Of a DNA stretch of 64,000 bases, positions 25,653-34,942 are shown piece by piece. A model generated the notes under the pieces. That model was not told where the DNA came from. It searched no databases and saw only the letters and a program-made list of their open reading frames with translations. The position numbers were made by a program, and so were the translations under genes. Within the stretch, counting starts at the first letter, position 1. Each line of letters starts with the position of its first letter. Origin of the DNA: Treponema_B putidum. Its GTDB lineage: Bacteria; Spirochaetota; Spirochaetia; Treponematales; Treponemataceae. The stretch lies in NCBI RefSeq assembly GCF_007830595.1, contig NZ_VLLD01000006.1. One strand, written 5' to 3'.

Positions 25653-27432
25653 ACACCTTTCCCTTTAATTTTTTTAGTTCAATGTCGATACTCTTTTTTT
25701 CTTCCATAAGTTCTTTTGTCAAGTTTACGGTATCGGCACTTCCTTCTCCATGCAACAATCTCAGTTTGCCTATGATCTTGTCTTTTTGTTTTTGCAGAAT
25801 ATTTTGTTTTATAAAATTTATGCCGTCATTGACTACCTTCTCAGAATTGTCGGCGAATTCACCTTTAGAAATTGTTTGAGAAACAACATTCTTTAATTTT
25901 TCATCACCGCATCTGTGCATTAGATTTGCATAAGTATAGGCACCATCTCTATAACATTCTTCTAAAACAATGAACAACTGTCTGGCATAAAAATCCTCAA
26001 AATCATCAGAATCCAATTGTGAACGCAACCGGGAAAACAGATCAGGGTTTGCAGCAACTGCAAGCACCAATCGTAACTCGCCGTTCATTTTTATATCTAC
26101 CGGTCTTTGTTTTACTTCGTCAACCATATGCCTTAAAGCCTTTTTTTCGCGGTTAGCGTAATCGCTGAAAATAGATTGTTGACTGACACCAAAGGCCGAT
26201 GAAAGTTTAGAAATTGAAGACTCTCTTTGAATATCGGATTCCAAGACCTCAATATACGGAAACAAAAAGGCTATAGCCCGTGCCTTCCCTTCCGGACTGC
26301 TTACATCAAATTTCATGGACGCAATTTGTATAAGATAATCATCGTCTAATATAGCACATTCCAAAAGAAATTTCAAGCCTTCTTTTCCTTTTTTTTGTAG
26401 AATTTCAGAAGGGTCTTTTCCGTCTTTTATGTATAAAACGCGTACATTTACTCCCTGTCCTCGGCAAAGTTTTATAGCCTTGTATGAAGCCTCCTGACCT
26501 GCCCGATCGGAATCAAAGGAAAGATAAAATGTTTCGGCAAAGGACTTTAAGAGTTTTACCTGCTCTTCGGTAAGAGCCGTCCCTAAGGGAGCTACGGCAT
26601 TCTCAATTCCGGCCTGAAAAAAGGCTAAAACGTCCATATAGCCTTCACATAAGATTACCGACTTCAATTTTCTGATTTCGGGCAAGGCATGATGAAATGC
26701 AAAAACCGTTTCTCCCTTCTTGTATTGAGGCATGTCGGAAGAATTTAAATATTTTGCTCCCTCTCCTTCCAAAATCCGTCCTCCGAATGCGATAGTTTTA
26801 CCATGTCTGTCACAAATCGGAAACATAAGTCTGTCGGAAAAAAAAGCCATATTTTTATACTTTTTAGAAAAAAGACCTGTTTTGGCTAATAAGTCTTCAG
26901 AATAGTTTTTTGACAATAAAAATTTATAAAGCCAATATCTGTCTTGAGGAGCATAGCCCAGATTAAATTTTTCTATTATTTCAGGAGAAACGCTGCGGGA
27001 AAGGAGGTAATCAAGGGCTTTTCTCCCTAGATGATTTTGAGTTAGAAGAAAATGAAAACTGCCCGCTACTTTGTCATAAAGCTCTAAAATATCATCCTTA
27101 AGTTTTGAATCTTCATCAGGAACATAGGTACCGCCTTCATAGATAACCTCGATGCCTGCATTTTTTGCAAGCCTCTCTACGGCTTCCATAAAGGAAAGTT
27201 TTTCCATTTCCATCAAAAAGTTGATTATTCCCCCGCCCTTGTGGCAGCCGAAACAATAATACATCTTTTTATCGGGAACGACATTAAACGACGGAGTTTT
27301 TTCGTTATGGAAAGGACAGCAGCCCCACCAGTTTGTTCCCCGTTTTTCCAAGCGGGTATAGTTCTCGACAAGGGATACAATATCCGTCATTTCGGTTACT
27401 GCATCGATTGTTTTTGAACTTATTCTAGGCAT
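25645..27432 (-). CDS. dnaG: DNA primase
   Basis: Makes RNA primers for replication. 595 residues: an N-terminal CHC2 zinc finger (CCPFHNEKTPSF then CFGCHKGGG, near 38-68), the primase core and a TOPRIM domain (VILCEGYMDVLAFFQAG near 260). The C-terminal DnaB-interaction region is next (about 450-595). AAGGAGG lies at a good distance before the ATG. First gene of the long minus-strand block; it is coupled to rpoD by overlap. Confidence 0.96.
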   Translation of the reverse strand: MPRISSKTIDAVTEMTDIVSLVENYTRLEKRGTNWWGCCPFHNEKTPSFNVVPDKKMYYCFGCHKGGGIINFLMEMEKLSFMEAVERLAKNAGIEVIYEGGTYVPDEDSKLKDDILELYDKVAGSFHFLLTQNHLGRKALDYLLSRSVSPEIIEKFNLGYAPQDRYWLYKFLLSKNYSEDLLAKTGLFSKKYKNMAFFSDRLMFPICDRHGKTIAFGGRILEGEGAKYLNSSDMPQYKKGETVFAFHHALPEIRKLKSVILCEGYMDVLAFFQAGIENAVAPLGTALTEEQVKLLKSFAETFYLSFDSDRAGQEASYKAIKLCRGQGVNVRVLYIKDGKDPSEILQKKGKEGLKFLLECAILDDDYLIQIASMKFDVSSPEGKARAIAFLFPYIEVLESDIQRESSISKLSSAFGVSQQSIFSDYANREKKALRHMVDEVKQRPVDIKMNGELRLVLAVAANPDLFSRLRSQLDSDDFEDFYARQLFIVLEECYRDGAYTYANLMHRCGDEKLKNVVSQTISKGEFADNSEKVVNDGINFIKQNILQKQKDKIIGKLRLLHGEGSADTVNLTKELMEEKKSIDIELKKLKGKVYD

Positions 27433-27616
27433 TTATCCCTCCTTAACTTTTATAAGCAAGAGATTTTACTATAAAAAGGCTTAAAAATCAAGGACTCGAA
27501 AATTTCGAAAAATTTCCTCAAAATTTACAAACTTTCTTAAAAAATCTTACTATATAAATCATTTTTTTTATAAAATAATAGTAGAAAAGTCTATCTGCTA
27601 TAGGAGAGATGTAGAA

Positions 27617-29365
27617 ATGGAAATTTTAAGTTTTTCGTCATTTGGGTATGAAGGAGAATTGATTAAGGTTGAGGCTGATTTAAGGCGGGGATTGCCGGTT
27701 ATCGACATAGTGGGGCTCCCCGGTTCTGCCGTAAAGGAAGCAAGGGATAGGATGAGGGCGGCTATCAGAAATTCAGGACTTGAATTTCCTGTAAGCAGGA
27801 TATTGATAAATTTAAGCCCTGCCGACCAAAAAAAAGAAGGAAGCGGCTTTGATCTTCCTATTGCCGTCGCAGTCCTAACGGCAAAAGAAGCGGAGAAAAA
27901 TTCGGAAACAATTAAAGCAAAAGCCCAAACTATCATCCTAACAGATTATCCAAAAGATAGACCAACTGGTGTTCCAACGGATGATCTGACGGATGACTCA
28001 ACAGACAAAAAATCCGTTATGATTATGGGTGAGCTTGAGCTTTCAGGCAGAGTAAGACCTGTAAGGGGTCTTATAGGAGCTATTTCGGCCGCCCGTTCTC
28101 AGGGCATCAAATATTTTATAGTTCCAAAAGAAAACGAAGCCGAGGCACTCATAGAAGACGGCATCAACGTATTCGGCGTATCGGATTTAATCGAAGCTTT
28201 AGAATTTTTCTACAAAATAGAAAACGGAGAGCTCAATAAAAAAAATCATATCGAAAAAAAAGAGACCTTACACAATACAGGCACAGCGCCTCTTTTTGTA
28301 TGGAGCGGTACGGAAAAACAGGAAGATTTCGATTTTGAAAAAGATTCAAAAAAAGGACTCGGCTTGGTAAGAGGCTTTGAAGATATCCGCGGGCAGGACG
28401 GCCTAATCCGTGCACTTGAAATAGCGGCGGCAGGAGGGCATAACCTGATAGCCTACGGCCCTCCAGGTTGCGGAAAAACCCTCTCTTTGAGCCGTTTTCC
28501 ACTTCTCCTCCCCGACATGGATGAAAAAACCTCCATGGAAACAACCCGCATTTACAGCATCGCAGGCCTTTTACCTCAATCCATTCAAAAGGATAGGCTC
28601 TTAAAAAGGCCTCCCTTTAGAAGCCCATCCCAAAATGCAAGTATGGAGGGCATCATAGGCGGTGCCGGAAAATGTATGCCCGGTGAAGTCTCCCTCGCTC
28701 ACGGGGGCGTTCTTTTTTTGGATGAAGCGGCTCAATTTAAGGCAAGCGTTTTACAAAGTTTGCGCGCCCCCTTAGAAACAGGAAGCGTAACCTTAAGCCG
28801 AGCCGGAAGAAGCAGCACCTTCCCTGCCCGCTTTCAACTCCTCCTTGCAATTAACCCATGCCCTTGCGGAAACTTTGGAAGCTCAGGAAAGATCTGTACC
28901 TGTCTCCCATACGAAATCGAAAAATATTGGAAAAAACTCACAGCTCCCCTCTTGGACAGAATAGATATAAGAGTTCCGGTTATGCCGCCCAAGCCTGAAA
29001 ATATTTTAGCGGAAGCAAAATATTCTACCGAAACGATGAGACAAAAAATAAAAAATGCAAGGCTCATTCAATGGGAAAGATTAACATTCGTAAACAGGGA
29101 GAAAAAAGTGCAAAACATAATTTATGAAAACGCAAAGCTCTCACCGCAAGAAACGGCTGAAGTTTGCAAAATGAGCTGTGAAGCGGAAAGATTTTTTTCT
29201 GCAATTGTAGAAGCAAAAAAACTTTCAGGCAGGGGAAGCCATGCCCTCTTAAAAATATCCCGCACAATTGCCGACATCGAATCGAACCAAAATATCTCAT
29301 TAGCCCATATCGAAGAAGCGGCAGCCTTAAGACAGTGGATAAAGTATCTTCCGGATTTTTTATAA
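27617..29365 (+). CDS. comM: YifB/ComM-family Mg-chelatase-like AAA+ ATPase
   Basis: 582 residues. ComM-type proteins are hexameric helicases that promote branch migration of incoming DNA. The N-terminal LonC-like domain has GLPVIDIVGLPGSAVKEARD and FPVSRILINLSPAD. The AAA+ core has Walker A GPPGCGKT near 280, Walker B GVLFLDEAAQF near 365, and a PCPCGNFG zinc-like motif near 415. Unusual: about 40 extra residues sit between the DLPIAVAVL stretch and GELELSGRVRPVRG. They include a Thr/Asp-rich run (TDDLTDDSTD). AGGAGAG precedes the start. Confidence 0.92.
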   Translation: MEILSFSSFGYEGELIKVEADLRRGLPVIDIVGLPGSAVKEARDRMRAAIRNSGLEFPVSRILINLSPADQKKEGSGFDLPIAVAVLTAKEAEKNSETIKAKAQTIILTDYPKDRPTGVPTDDLTDDSTDKKSVMIMGELELSGRVRPVRGLIGAISAARSQGIKYFIVPKENEAEALIEDGINVFGVSDLIEALEFFYKIENGELNKKNHIEKKETLHNTGTAPLFVWSGTEKQEDFDFEKDSKKGLGLVRGFEDIRGQDGLIRALEIAAAGGHNLIAYGPPGCGKTLSLSRFPLLLPDMDEKTSMETTRIYSIAGLLPQSIQKDRLLKRPPFRSPSQNASMEGIIGGAGKCMPGEVSLAHGGVLFLDEAAQFKASVLQSLRAPLETGSVTLSRAGRSSTFPARFQLLLAINPCPCGNFGSSGKICTCLPYEIEKYWKKLTAPLLDRIDIRVPVMPPKPENILAEAKYSTETMRQKIKNARLIQWERLTFVNREKKVQNIIYENAKLSPQETAEVCKMSCEAERFFSAIVEAKKLSGRGSHALLKISRTIADIESNQNISLAHIEEAAALRQWIKYLPDFL

Positions 29366-29390
29366 CCGGTTTTGACAAACCGGTTTTATT
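29364..29390 (+). terminator. terminator after comM
   Basis: Hairpin AACCGGTTT/AAACCGGTT with a four-base loop, followed by TTTTATT, right at the comM stop. Confidence 0.7.
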
Positions 29391-29512
29391 GCTGGGATTT
29401 TTTTACATTTTAAAAATAATCGATAAATAATTTATAGAGCAGACATTTAGAAGTAGATTAAGAGTTTGACTAGACAATAAAGAGCTTTTATATGGTAATA
29501 GCAAAAAAAGTA

Positions 29513-29541
29513 TTGACAAAAAGCGGTCTAGGTGTTAGATT
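29513..29541 (+). promoter_or_regulatory. promoter of the Panacea-type module
   Basis: TTGACA (29513-29518), 17 bases, TAGATT (29536-29541), followed 20 bases later by the ATG at 29561, which has a GGGGG box upstream. Confidence 0.6.
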
Positions 29542-29560
29542 AAAAATAAGGGGGTATTTT

Positions 29561-30121
29561 ATGAATATACATAAACTTATTGAAGTTGTAAATTATATGC
29601 TCAAAAAATATGAGTGTCGGCTCAATTATACAAAGCTTCTTAAAATGCTCTACCTTGCAGATCGTCAATCATACAATGATACAGGCTCTTCTATTACGGG
29701 CGATACCTACACAGCCCTAAAAGCAGGTCCTATATTATCAAATACATATAATCTTATCCGTAATAAAGGCAAGCAAAACGATCAGAGCCTATGGAATAGC
29801 CGCTTTTTAAAAGACGGGTACGACCTTGTGGCTCTAACAGATAAGATACCCTGTAATACACTATCCGACTACGAAAAAGAAGTTTTAGATGGTATCGACT
29901 CTAAATTTCATAATTACACATTTACAGATCTTATCGAATATACTCATGCAAACTGTCCCGAATGGAAATCCCCTAAAGATTCCGCCATTCCGATAAGTAT
30001 TGAATCTATTCTGCAAGCCCTAGGCAAAAGCCCCGATGAGATATCTTTTCTTATTGAAGAGGAACTATCTTTTGCTCAAGAAGAAGCTGCCCTTGCCCAA
30101 CTATCGGAATTAAATGCCTAA
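29561..30121 (+). CDS. Panacea-domain (DUF4065) protein, probable antitoxin
   Basis: 186 residues. The N-terminal block LNYTKLLKMLYLADRQSYND, then GSSITGDTYTALKAGPILS and TYNLI (about 20-65), matches the Panacea/SocA domain. That domain is known from toxin-antitoxin pairs where it neutralises unrelated toxins. The C-terminal part (about 110-186) is acidic and helical. The start at 29561 follows GGGGG and lies just after a good promoter. An in-frame codon at 29492 lies upstream of that promoter and is unlikely. The stop overlaps the next start by 8 bp, as in bicistronic toxin-antitoxin operons. Domain call firm; antitoxin role inferred. Confidence 0.82.
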   Translation: MNIHKLIEVVNYMLKKYECRLNYTKLLKMLYLADRQSYNDTGSSITGDTYTALKAGPILSNTYNLIRNKGKQNDQSLWNSRFLKDGYDLVALTDKIPCNTLSDYEKEVLDGIDSKFHNYTFTDLIEYTHANCPEWKSPKDSAIPISIESILQALGKSPDEISFLIEEELSFAQEEAALAQLSELNA

Positions 30122-30494
30122 AAAAACAGCCTTTTTAAGAAAGCCTGAAAAATCTAAATCCGGCGAAGAATTTCGCCATTTGCGTATTGTAGTCTCCGAT
30201 TCCGATAAAAATAATGAGCAAATAGTGGTATCCGTTACTTCTTTAAAATTTGATAATCAAGATACAAGCTGTATAATACATCCAGGTGAGCATCCTTTTA
30301 TAAAGCATAAATCTATCGTAGATTTTAAACGTACAAAAATTATGTCCACAATAGATATTATAAACGGTATCAATAAAGGCTGGCTAATAAAAAAAGAAGA
30401 TATATCCGATACACTTTTAACAAGAATACAAAATGCCTTAAAGCAATCTAAATTTATATCTGCCGAGATTAAATATCTTTTTCCGTATCTGTAA
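30114..30494 (+). CDS. Panacea-linked small basic protein, candidate toxin
   Basis: 126 residues, basic, overlapping the Panacea gene by 8 bp. It has a strand-rich centre (FRHLRIVVSDSD, EQIVVSVTSLKF) and the block CIIHPGEHPFIKHKSIVDF near 60-78. A helical tail follows (LLTRIQNALKQSKFISAEI). I do not recognise a named family. The layout faintly recalls small beta-barrel nucleases such as PemK, but no catalytic residues can be assigned. Position and coupling make it the likely toxin; this is an inference. Confidence 0.6.
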   Translation: MPKKTAFLRKPEKSKSGEEFRHLRIVVSDSDKNNEQIVVSVTSLKFDNQDTSCIIHPGEHPFIKHKSIVDFKRTKIMSTIDIINGINKGWLIKKEDISDTLLTRIQNALKQSKFISAEIKYLFPYL

Positions 30495-30561
30495 CAATCC
30501 AAGCAATAAAGCAGATTTTTTGAAGTACTTATTATAAGCTTGTCAATACTTTTTTCACACC

Positions 30562-30591
30562 TTGCAGGAAACCGCTTAACTGTGATATAAT
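30562..30591 (+). promoter_or_regulatory. promoter of the phosphohexomutase gene
   Basis: TTGCAG (30562-30567), 18 bases, perfect TATAAT (30586-30591). GGAGG lies before the ATG at 30620. Confidence 0.55.
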
Positions 30592-30619
30592 TATAAAGTC
30601 ATAAACGGAGGTTTTCTGT

Positions 30620-32383
30620 ATGGATAAAAATGAAATATTAAATAGAGCAAAAAAATATGTTTTCGAAGAAAAGGAAGTAAAATTCGCAGAAGAGGTTAAG
30701 GCTTTAATCGAAAAAAACGATGAAAAAGAATTGTATGACCGATTTTATAGGGACTTGGAATTCGGAACGGCAGGTTTAAGGGGAATTATAGGGGGCGGCA
30801 CAAACCGCATGAATCCTTTAGTAATAAAAAATGCAACCCAAGGACTTGCGGATTATCTGATTGAAGCAAAGCCTGAGAAGGCCAAGGCCGGCTCTTTAAG
30901 TGCCGTAATTGCCTATGATTCAAGACGCTTTTCGGATGTTTTTGCAAAAACGGCTGCTCTGATTTTTGCGGCAAACAATATCCGCTGTTACCTTTTTTCG
31001 AGCCTCAGGCCTACGCCGGAACTTTCTTATGCCATAAGGGAACTCGGCTGCGATACGGGAATTGTAGTAACAGCCTCGCACAACCCTCCGGAATACAACG
31101 GCTACAAGGCCTACTGGTCGGACGGAGCCCAGATTACCCCGCCCCATGATTCCGGCATCATTAAAAAGGTAGGCGAGGTTTCTTCAATCAAAATGATGAG
31201 CGAAGAAGAAGCTCTTAAAAATGGAAAGCTCGTAATAATCGATAAAGAAATCGATGAAAAATACTGGGCTATGCTTAAAAAGAAAATCAGCCGTCAAGAA
31301 ATTATTAAAAATATGGCTTCCAAGGTAAAGATAGTTTACACTCCCCTTCACGGAACGGGAGCTATGCATGTCGAAAAGGTTCTGGGAGAAATGGGCTTTA
31401 ATGTTATAAGCGTTCCCGAACAGCGTGAACCTGACGGAAATTTCCCGACGGTAAGCTATCCCAATCCCGAAGACCCGAAAGCCTTAAAGATGGCCATGGA
31501 TTTGGCTATAAAGGAAGGAGCCGATATTTTGATGGCCACCGATCCCGATGCCGACCGCTTTGCCTGTGCGGTAAAAAACGATGCAGGCGAAATGCAGCTT
31601 ATAAGCGGCAACCAGATGGGAGCCCTCTTTGCGGATTATATCTGTCTTACATTAAAAGAACAAAATAAGCTGCCTCAAAATGCCGCAATAGTACGCTCGA
31701 TAGTAACCTCTCCCTTAAGCGATTTGATTGCTGCCTCTTACAATGTGCAAAGCGAAGAATGTCTTACCGGCTTTAAGTGGATATGCAGTGCTGCCGAAAG
31801 GATGGTAAGCACGGGCTCCCACACCTATCTTTACGGTTATGAAGAAAGCTTCGGCTACAACTTCGGAATCGAGGTAAGAGATAAGGACGGTATTGCCTCT
31901 TCTGCAATTTGTGCAGAGATGACCCTCTATTGGAGGAGCAAGGGAAAGAGCCTCTTAGACAGGCTGAATGAAATCTTTTCTAAATTTGCCTTCTACGGAG
32001 AAAAGACCATCAACATGGTATACCCGGGAGCAGAAGGCTTAAAGATTATGCAGGATATGATGCTCAGGGTGAGAGAAAGAAATTTAAGTGAAATTGCCGG
32101 TGTGAAGGTAAAAACCATCAGGGATATTCAAGAAAGCGCGGAATATTCTCCATTAGCGCCGGCAAAAAAAACTACAGTTACTCTGCCTAAAAGCAATGTT
32201 CTTCAATACTATCTGGAAGACGGCTCCATAATCTGCATAAGACCCAGCGGCACCGAACCTAAGATAAAGATCTACATAATCCATTCCGAAAAAATTGTTT
32301 CATCGGTTGAAGAAGCAAAAAAACAATCGGATAAAAAGATTGCCGAATTTGAAAAAGAATTTAACAGGGTACTAAACACATAA
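30620..32383 (+). CDS. alpha-D-phosphohexomutase (phosphoglucomutase/phosphomannomutase)
   Basis: Interconverts hexose 1- and 6-phosphates in the cytoplasm. 587 residues with all four family motifs: phosphoserine loop TASHNPPEYNGYK near 150, metal site DPDADRFA near 310, sugar loop GYEESFGY near 412 and phosphate site RPSGTEPKIKIY near 553. The length and the FGTAGLRG start block (near 48) match the long PgcA/PGM2-like branch. The stop codon shares a base with the ATG of the next gene, so the two are coupled. Confidence 0.94.
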   Translation: MDKNEILNRAKKYVFEEKEVKFAEEVKALIEKNDEKELYDRFYRDLEFGTAGLRGIIGGGTNRMNPLVIKNATQGLADYLIEAKPEKAKAGSLSAVIAYDSRRFSDVFAKTAALIFAANNIRCYLFSSLRPTPELSYAIRELGCDTGIVVTASHNPPEYNGYKAYWSDGAQITPPHDSGIIKKVGEVSSIKMMSEEEALKNGKLVIIDKEIDEKYWAMLKKKISRQEIIKNMASKVKIVYTPLHGTGAMHVEKVLGEMGFNVISVPEQREPDGNFPTVSYPNPEDPKALKMAMDLAIKEGADILMATDPDADRFACAVKNDAGEMQLISGNQMGALFADYICLTLKEQNKLPQNAAIVRSIVTSPLSDLIAASYNVQSEECLTGFKWICSAAERMVSTGSHTYLYGYEESFGYNFGIEVRDKDGIASSAICAEMTLYWRSKGKSLLDRLNEIFSKFAFYGEKTINMVYPGAEGLKIMQDMMLRVRERNLSEIAGVKVKTIRDIQESAEYSPLAPAKKTTVTLPKSNVLQYYLEDGSIICIRPSGTEPKIKIYIIHSEKIVSSVEEAKKQSDKKIAEFEKEFNRVLNT

Positions 32384-33036
32384 TGAGCTCTTACGATTGG
32401 ATTAGTGCCGTCTATGATAAGGCGGTTTTTACGGCCTTCGATACCGAAACAACGGGAACGGAGGCCAAGGCAGAAAGGGTTGTTGAAATCGGCTGCGTAA
32501 AATTCGACATTCGCGGAGTTATCGCCCGTTACAATGTTTTGATAGACCCCGAAAAACCCATGCCTCCCGAGGCGGGCAAGGTAAATCAGATAACCGATGA
32601 GATGCTTGCAGGCCAGCCTAAATTTACAGAAGTTTTACCCGACTTTTTGGACTTTATCCGCAACACGGTTTTGGTAGCCCATAATGCAAGTTTTGATATA
32701 AACTTTATAAACTGCGAGCTTGAAAGATGCGGTAAAACAAAGCTTACAAACAAGGTTTTTGACACCCTAACCTTTGCACGCGAAACCCTGCCGGGCTTAC
32801 AAAGCTATGCCCTGCAAAACCTTGCAATACAGTTCGGCGTTCAAGCAATAAACGCCCACCGAGCCGAGGACGATGCCAGAGTCTGTATGGAATTCTTCAA
32901 AATAGCCCTAAGCCATTTCTTTGAAAAAAACAAGGATATGCTTGACTATTATAAAAAAGATGTCGATATTTCCGAATATTTAAGCACCAAGGATCCCGAA
33001 ACTGACGGCGGAAAACTCGTTCAAAATTTGTTTTAA
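32383..33036 (+). CDS. DnaQ-like 3'-5' exonuclease
   Basis: 217 residues, DEDDh exonuclease family: ExoI FDTETTG near 19, ExoII HNASFDINFIN near 104, and ExoIII HRAEDDARV near 160 with the catalytic His. Resembles DNA polymerase III epsilon and the PolC exonuclease domain. It starts on the last base of the phosphohexomutase stop (TAATG). Whether it proofreads for Pol III or acts in repair or RNA trimming cannot be decided. Confidence 0.85.
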   Translation: MSSYDWISAVYDKAVFTAFDTETTGTEAKAERVVEIGCVKFDIRGVIARYNVLIDPEKPMPPEAGKVNQITDEMLAGQPKFTEVLPDFLDFIRNTVLVAHNASFDINFINCELERCGKTKLTNKVFDTLTFARETLPGLQSYALQNLAIQFGVQAINAHRAEDDARVCMEFFKIALSHFFEKNKDMLDYYKKDVDISEYLSTKDPETDGGKLVQNLF

Positions 33037-33064
33037 TTAAACTAAGAAGATGGTATGAGTATTT

Positions 33065-34810
33065 ATGATTAAAAACTTTTTTCGTCTTTATTTTAAGAGT
33101 TTATCGGTTGTGTTTAAAGCCGATAAGTTTCATTCCGTTTTGCTTTTGACGGTAATTCCACTTCAAGCACTTATGCCCTCGCTTCTTATTTATTCGGCAA
33201 ACAAAATCATAAATGCCGTAGCGGAAAAAAACATAAATGGGGTTATCTTCATTTTAATTGTATGGGCTGCCGCTTTTTTGTTATCAAACATTTTACAGCC
33301 CGTATATACCACTATACAGGGCTTTTTAACCGACAAACTTACACTGTATTTAAATACTTCGCTTATGAATAAATCGAGAACAATATCGGAACTTACGGTT
33401 TTTGAAGACAGCTCGTTTTATGATGACATTGATATTTTATGCCAAGAAGCAAGTTGGCGCCCCGTAAACCTACTCGTTTTCGGTGCAAGCATAATAAGCT
33501 GTATAATCACGGCAGTTTCTATGCTTGTTTTACTTGCCGATTTCAGTCCATTTATTTCACTTTTAATGTTTATCGCAATTATTCCTCAAAGCATTGTTTT
33601 TTATAAAATACAAAAAGAAGCCTTTGAAGTGTTAGTATCAAATACACCGGATTCAAGAAAGCTAAGTTATTACTTAAGTTCATTACTTTCAAAAGAGAAT
33701 ATAAAAGACGTACAGTTATACAGTCTCTATGATTTTTTCATCGATAAATACAAAGATACCTTTAAAAGAATAAATAAGGGAATAAAGTTAAACCGTGTTA
33801 AAAAACTTGCAGCTTCCGTTTCATTTTTAATTGTAAGTACGGCAATCAGTGTATTCGTCTTTAATACAATTATAAAAGGCACATTTTCCGGAGCTTTTTT
33901 AGTCGGAAGTATTTTAATTTTTTCGTCAAGTATCTTATATACAACGCAAAGCATTTCTCGTTTGGTAGAAGATTCAAGTTTATTGTATGACACGCTTTTA
34001 TATATGCAAAAGTATTTTGATTTCATCAATTTACCGCCGAGTAGTAAAGGACAAAATAAAATAATTAATTCAAACTTTAATAAAATTATTTTTGATGATG
34101 TTTCATTTAAGTATCAATCGAATGAAAATTTTGCTTTACAAAATATTTCTTTTTCAATTACTAACGGTGAAAAAATTGCAATCGTAGGTGAAAACGGAAG
34201 CGGTAAAACCACGATGATGAAATTGCTTTGTAAATTCTATAAACCTTCTTCAGGTGCAATAAAATTTGATGAAACTTCAATTGAAGACTATGATGTTATT
34301 GAGTATAGAAAAATTATCGGTGCTGTTTTTCAAGACTATGCAAAGTTTGATTTAACGGTTCGTGAAAATACGGCTCTTTCCGATTTAAGAAAAATTACAG
34401 ACGATGACGAAATTTTGCTTGCTTTAAAAAAATCCGGTTTTGATGAAACCGAAAATTTAGAACAGCTGTTAGGAACTCAATTTGAAGACGGGCGGGATTT
34501 ATCGGGCGGTCAATGGCAAAAGCTTGCGATAGCCCGTGCGTTTTTCGGCAATTTTGAAATTCTTATTTTGGATGAGCCGACGGCTTCTCTTGACCCTCGC
34601 TCCGAATTTATCATTTATGAAAAATTCTTGGAGCTGACAAAGGGTAAAACCGTTTTCTTTGTTACGCACCGTTTATCGACTGTAAAAAAAGCTAATAAAG
34701 TTTTAGTTTTGCAAAACGGTAAAATTGTAGGCTTTGACAGCCACGAAAATTTAATGCAAACCAACAAGTATTATGCCGAACTTTATACTATGCAGGCAAG
34801 TGCATTTTGA
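33065..34810 (+). CDS. ABC exporter, fused permease-ATPase
   Basis: 581 residues: six membrane segments in the first 320 residues, then the nucleotide-binding domain. Walker A is GENGSGKTT near 378, the signature LSGGQWQKLAIARAF near 479 and Walker B ILILDEPTASLDP near 500, with the switch His in FVTHRLST. A half-transporter that would homodimerise, since no partner gene is adjacent. Substrate unknown; peptide or drug export is typical. It follows the exonuclease by 28 bp, so it may be read through from that operon. Confidence 0.88.
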   Translation: MIKNFFRLYFKSLSVVFKADKFHSVLLLTVIPLQALMPSLLIYSANKIINAVAEKNINGVIFILIVWAAAFLLSNILQPVYTTIQGFLTDKLTLYLNTSLMNKSRTISELTVFEDSSFYDDIDILCQEASWRPVNLLVFGASIISCIITAVSMLVLLADFSPFISLLMFIAIIPQSIVFYKIQKEAFEVLVSNTPDSRKLSYYLSSLLSKENIKDVQLYSLYDFFIDKYKDTFKRINKGIKLNRVKKLAASVSFLIVSTAISVFVFNTIIKGTFSGAFLVGSILIFSSSILYTTQSISRLVEDSSLLYDTLLYMQKYFDFINLPPSSKGQNKIINSNFNKIIFDDVSFKYQSNENFALQNISFSITNGEKIAIVGENGSGKTTMMKLLCKFYKPSSGAIKFDETSIEDYDVIEYRKIIGAVFQDYAKFDLTVRENTALSDLRKITDDDEILLALKKSGFDETENLEQLLGTQFEDGRDLSGGQWQKLAIARAFFGNFEILILDEPTASLDPRSEFIIYEKFLELTKGKTVFFVTHRLSTVKKANKVLVLQNGKIVGFDSHENLMQTNKYYAELYTMQASAF

Positions 34811-34858
34811 AATTTTCTATAATAAAAAAAATATATAAAGATTTATAAAAAACTCGAC

Positions 34859-34898
34859 GGGCGTATATAAAAATCCAACAAGGTTTTTATATACGCCC
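34859..34898. terminator. long perfect hairpin between convergent genes
   Basis: A 15-bp perfect stem (GGGCGTATATAAAAA with its complement) around a 10-base loop, between the ABC exporter and the convergent pepF gene. It is nested inside an outer CTCGA/TCGAG pairing (34853-34857 and 34908-34912). No long T tract follows, so a bidirectional terminator is likely but not certain. Confidence 0.5.
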
Positions 34899-34942
34899 TA
34901 AAATCAATCGAGGCTTATAAATATTTTATCAAAACAATAAGG

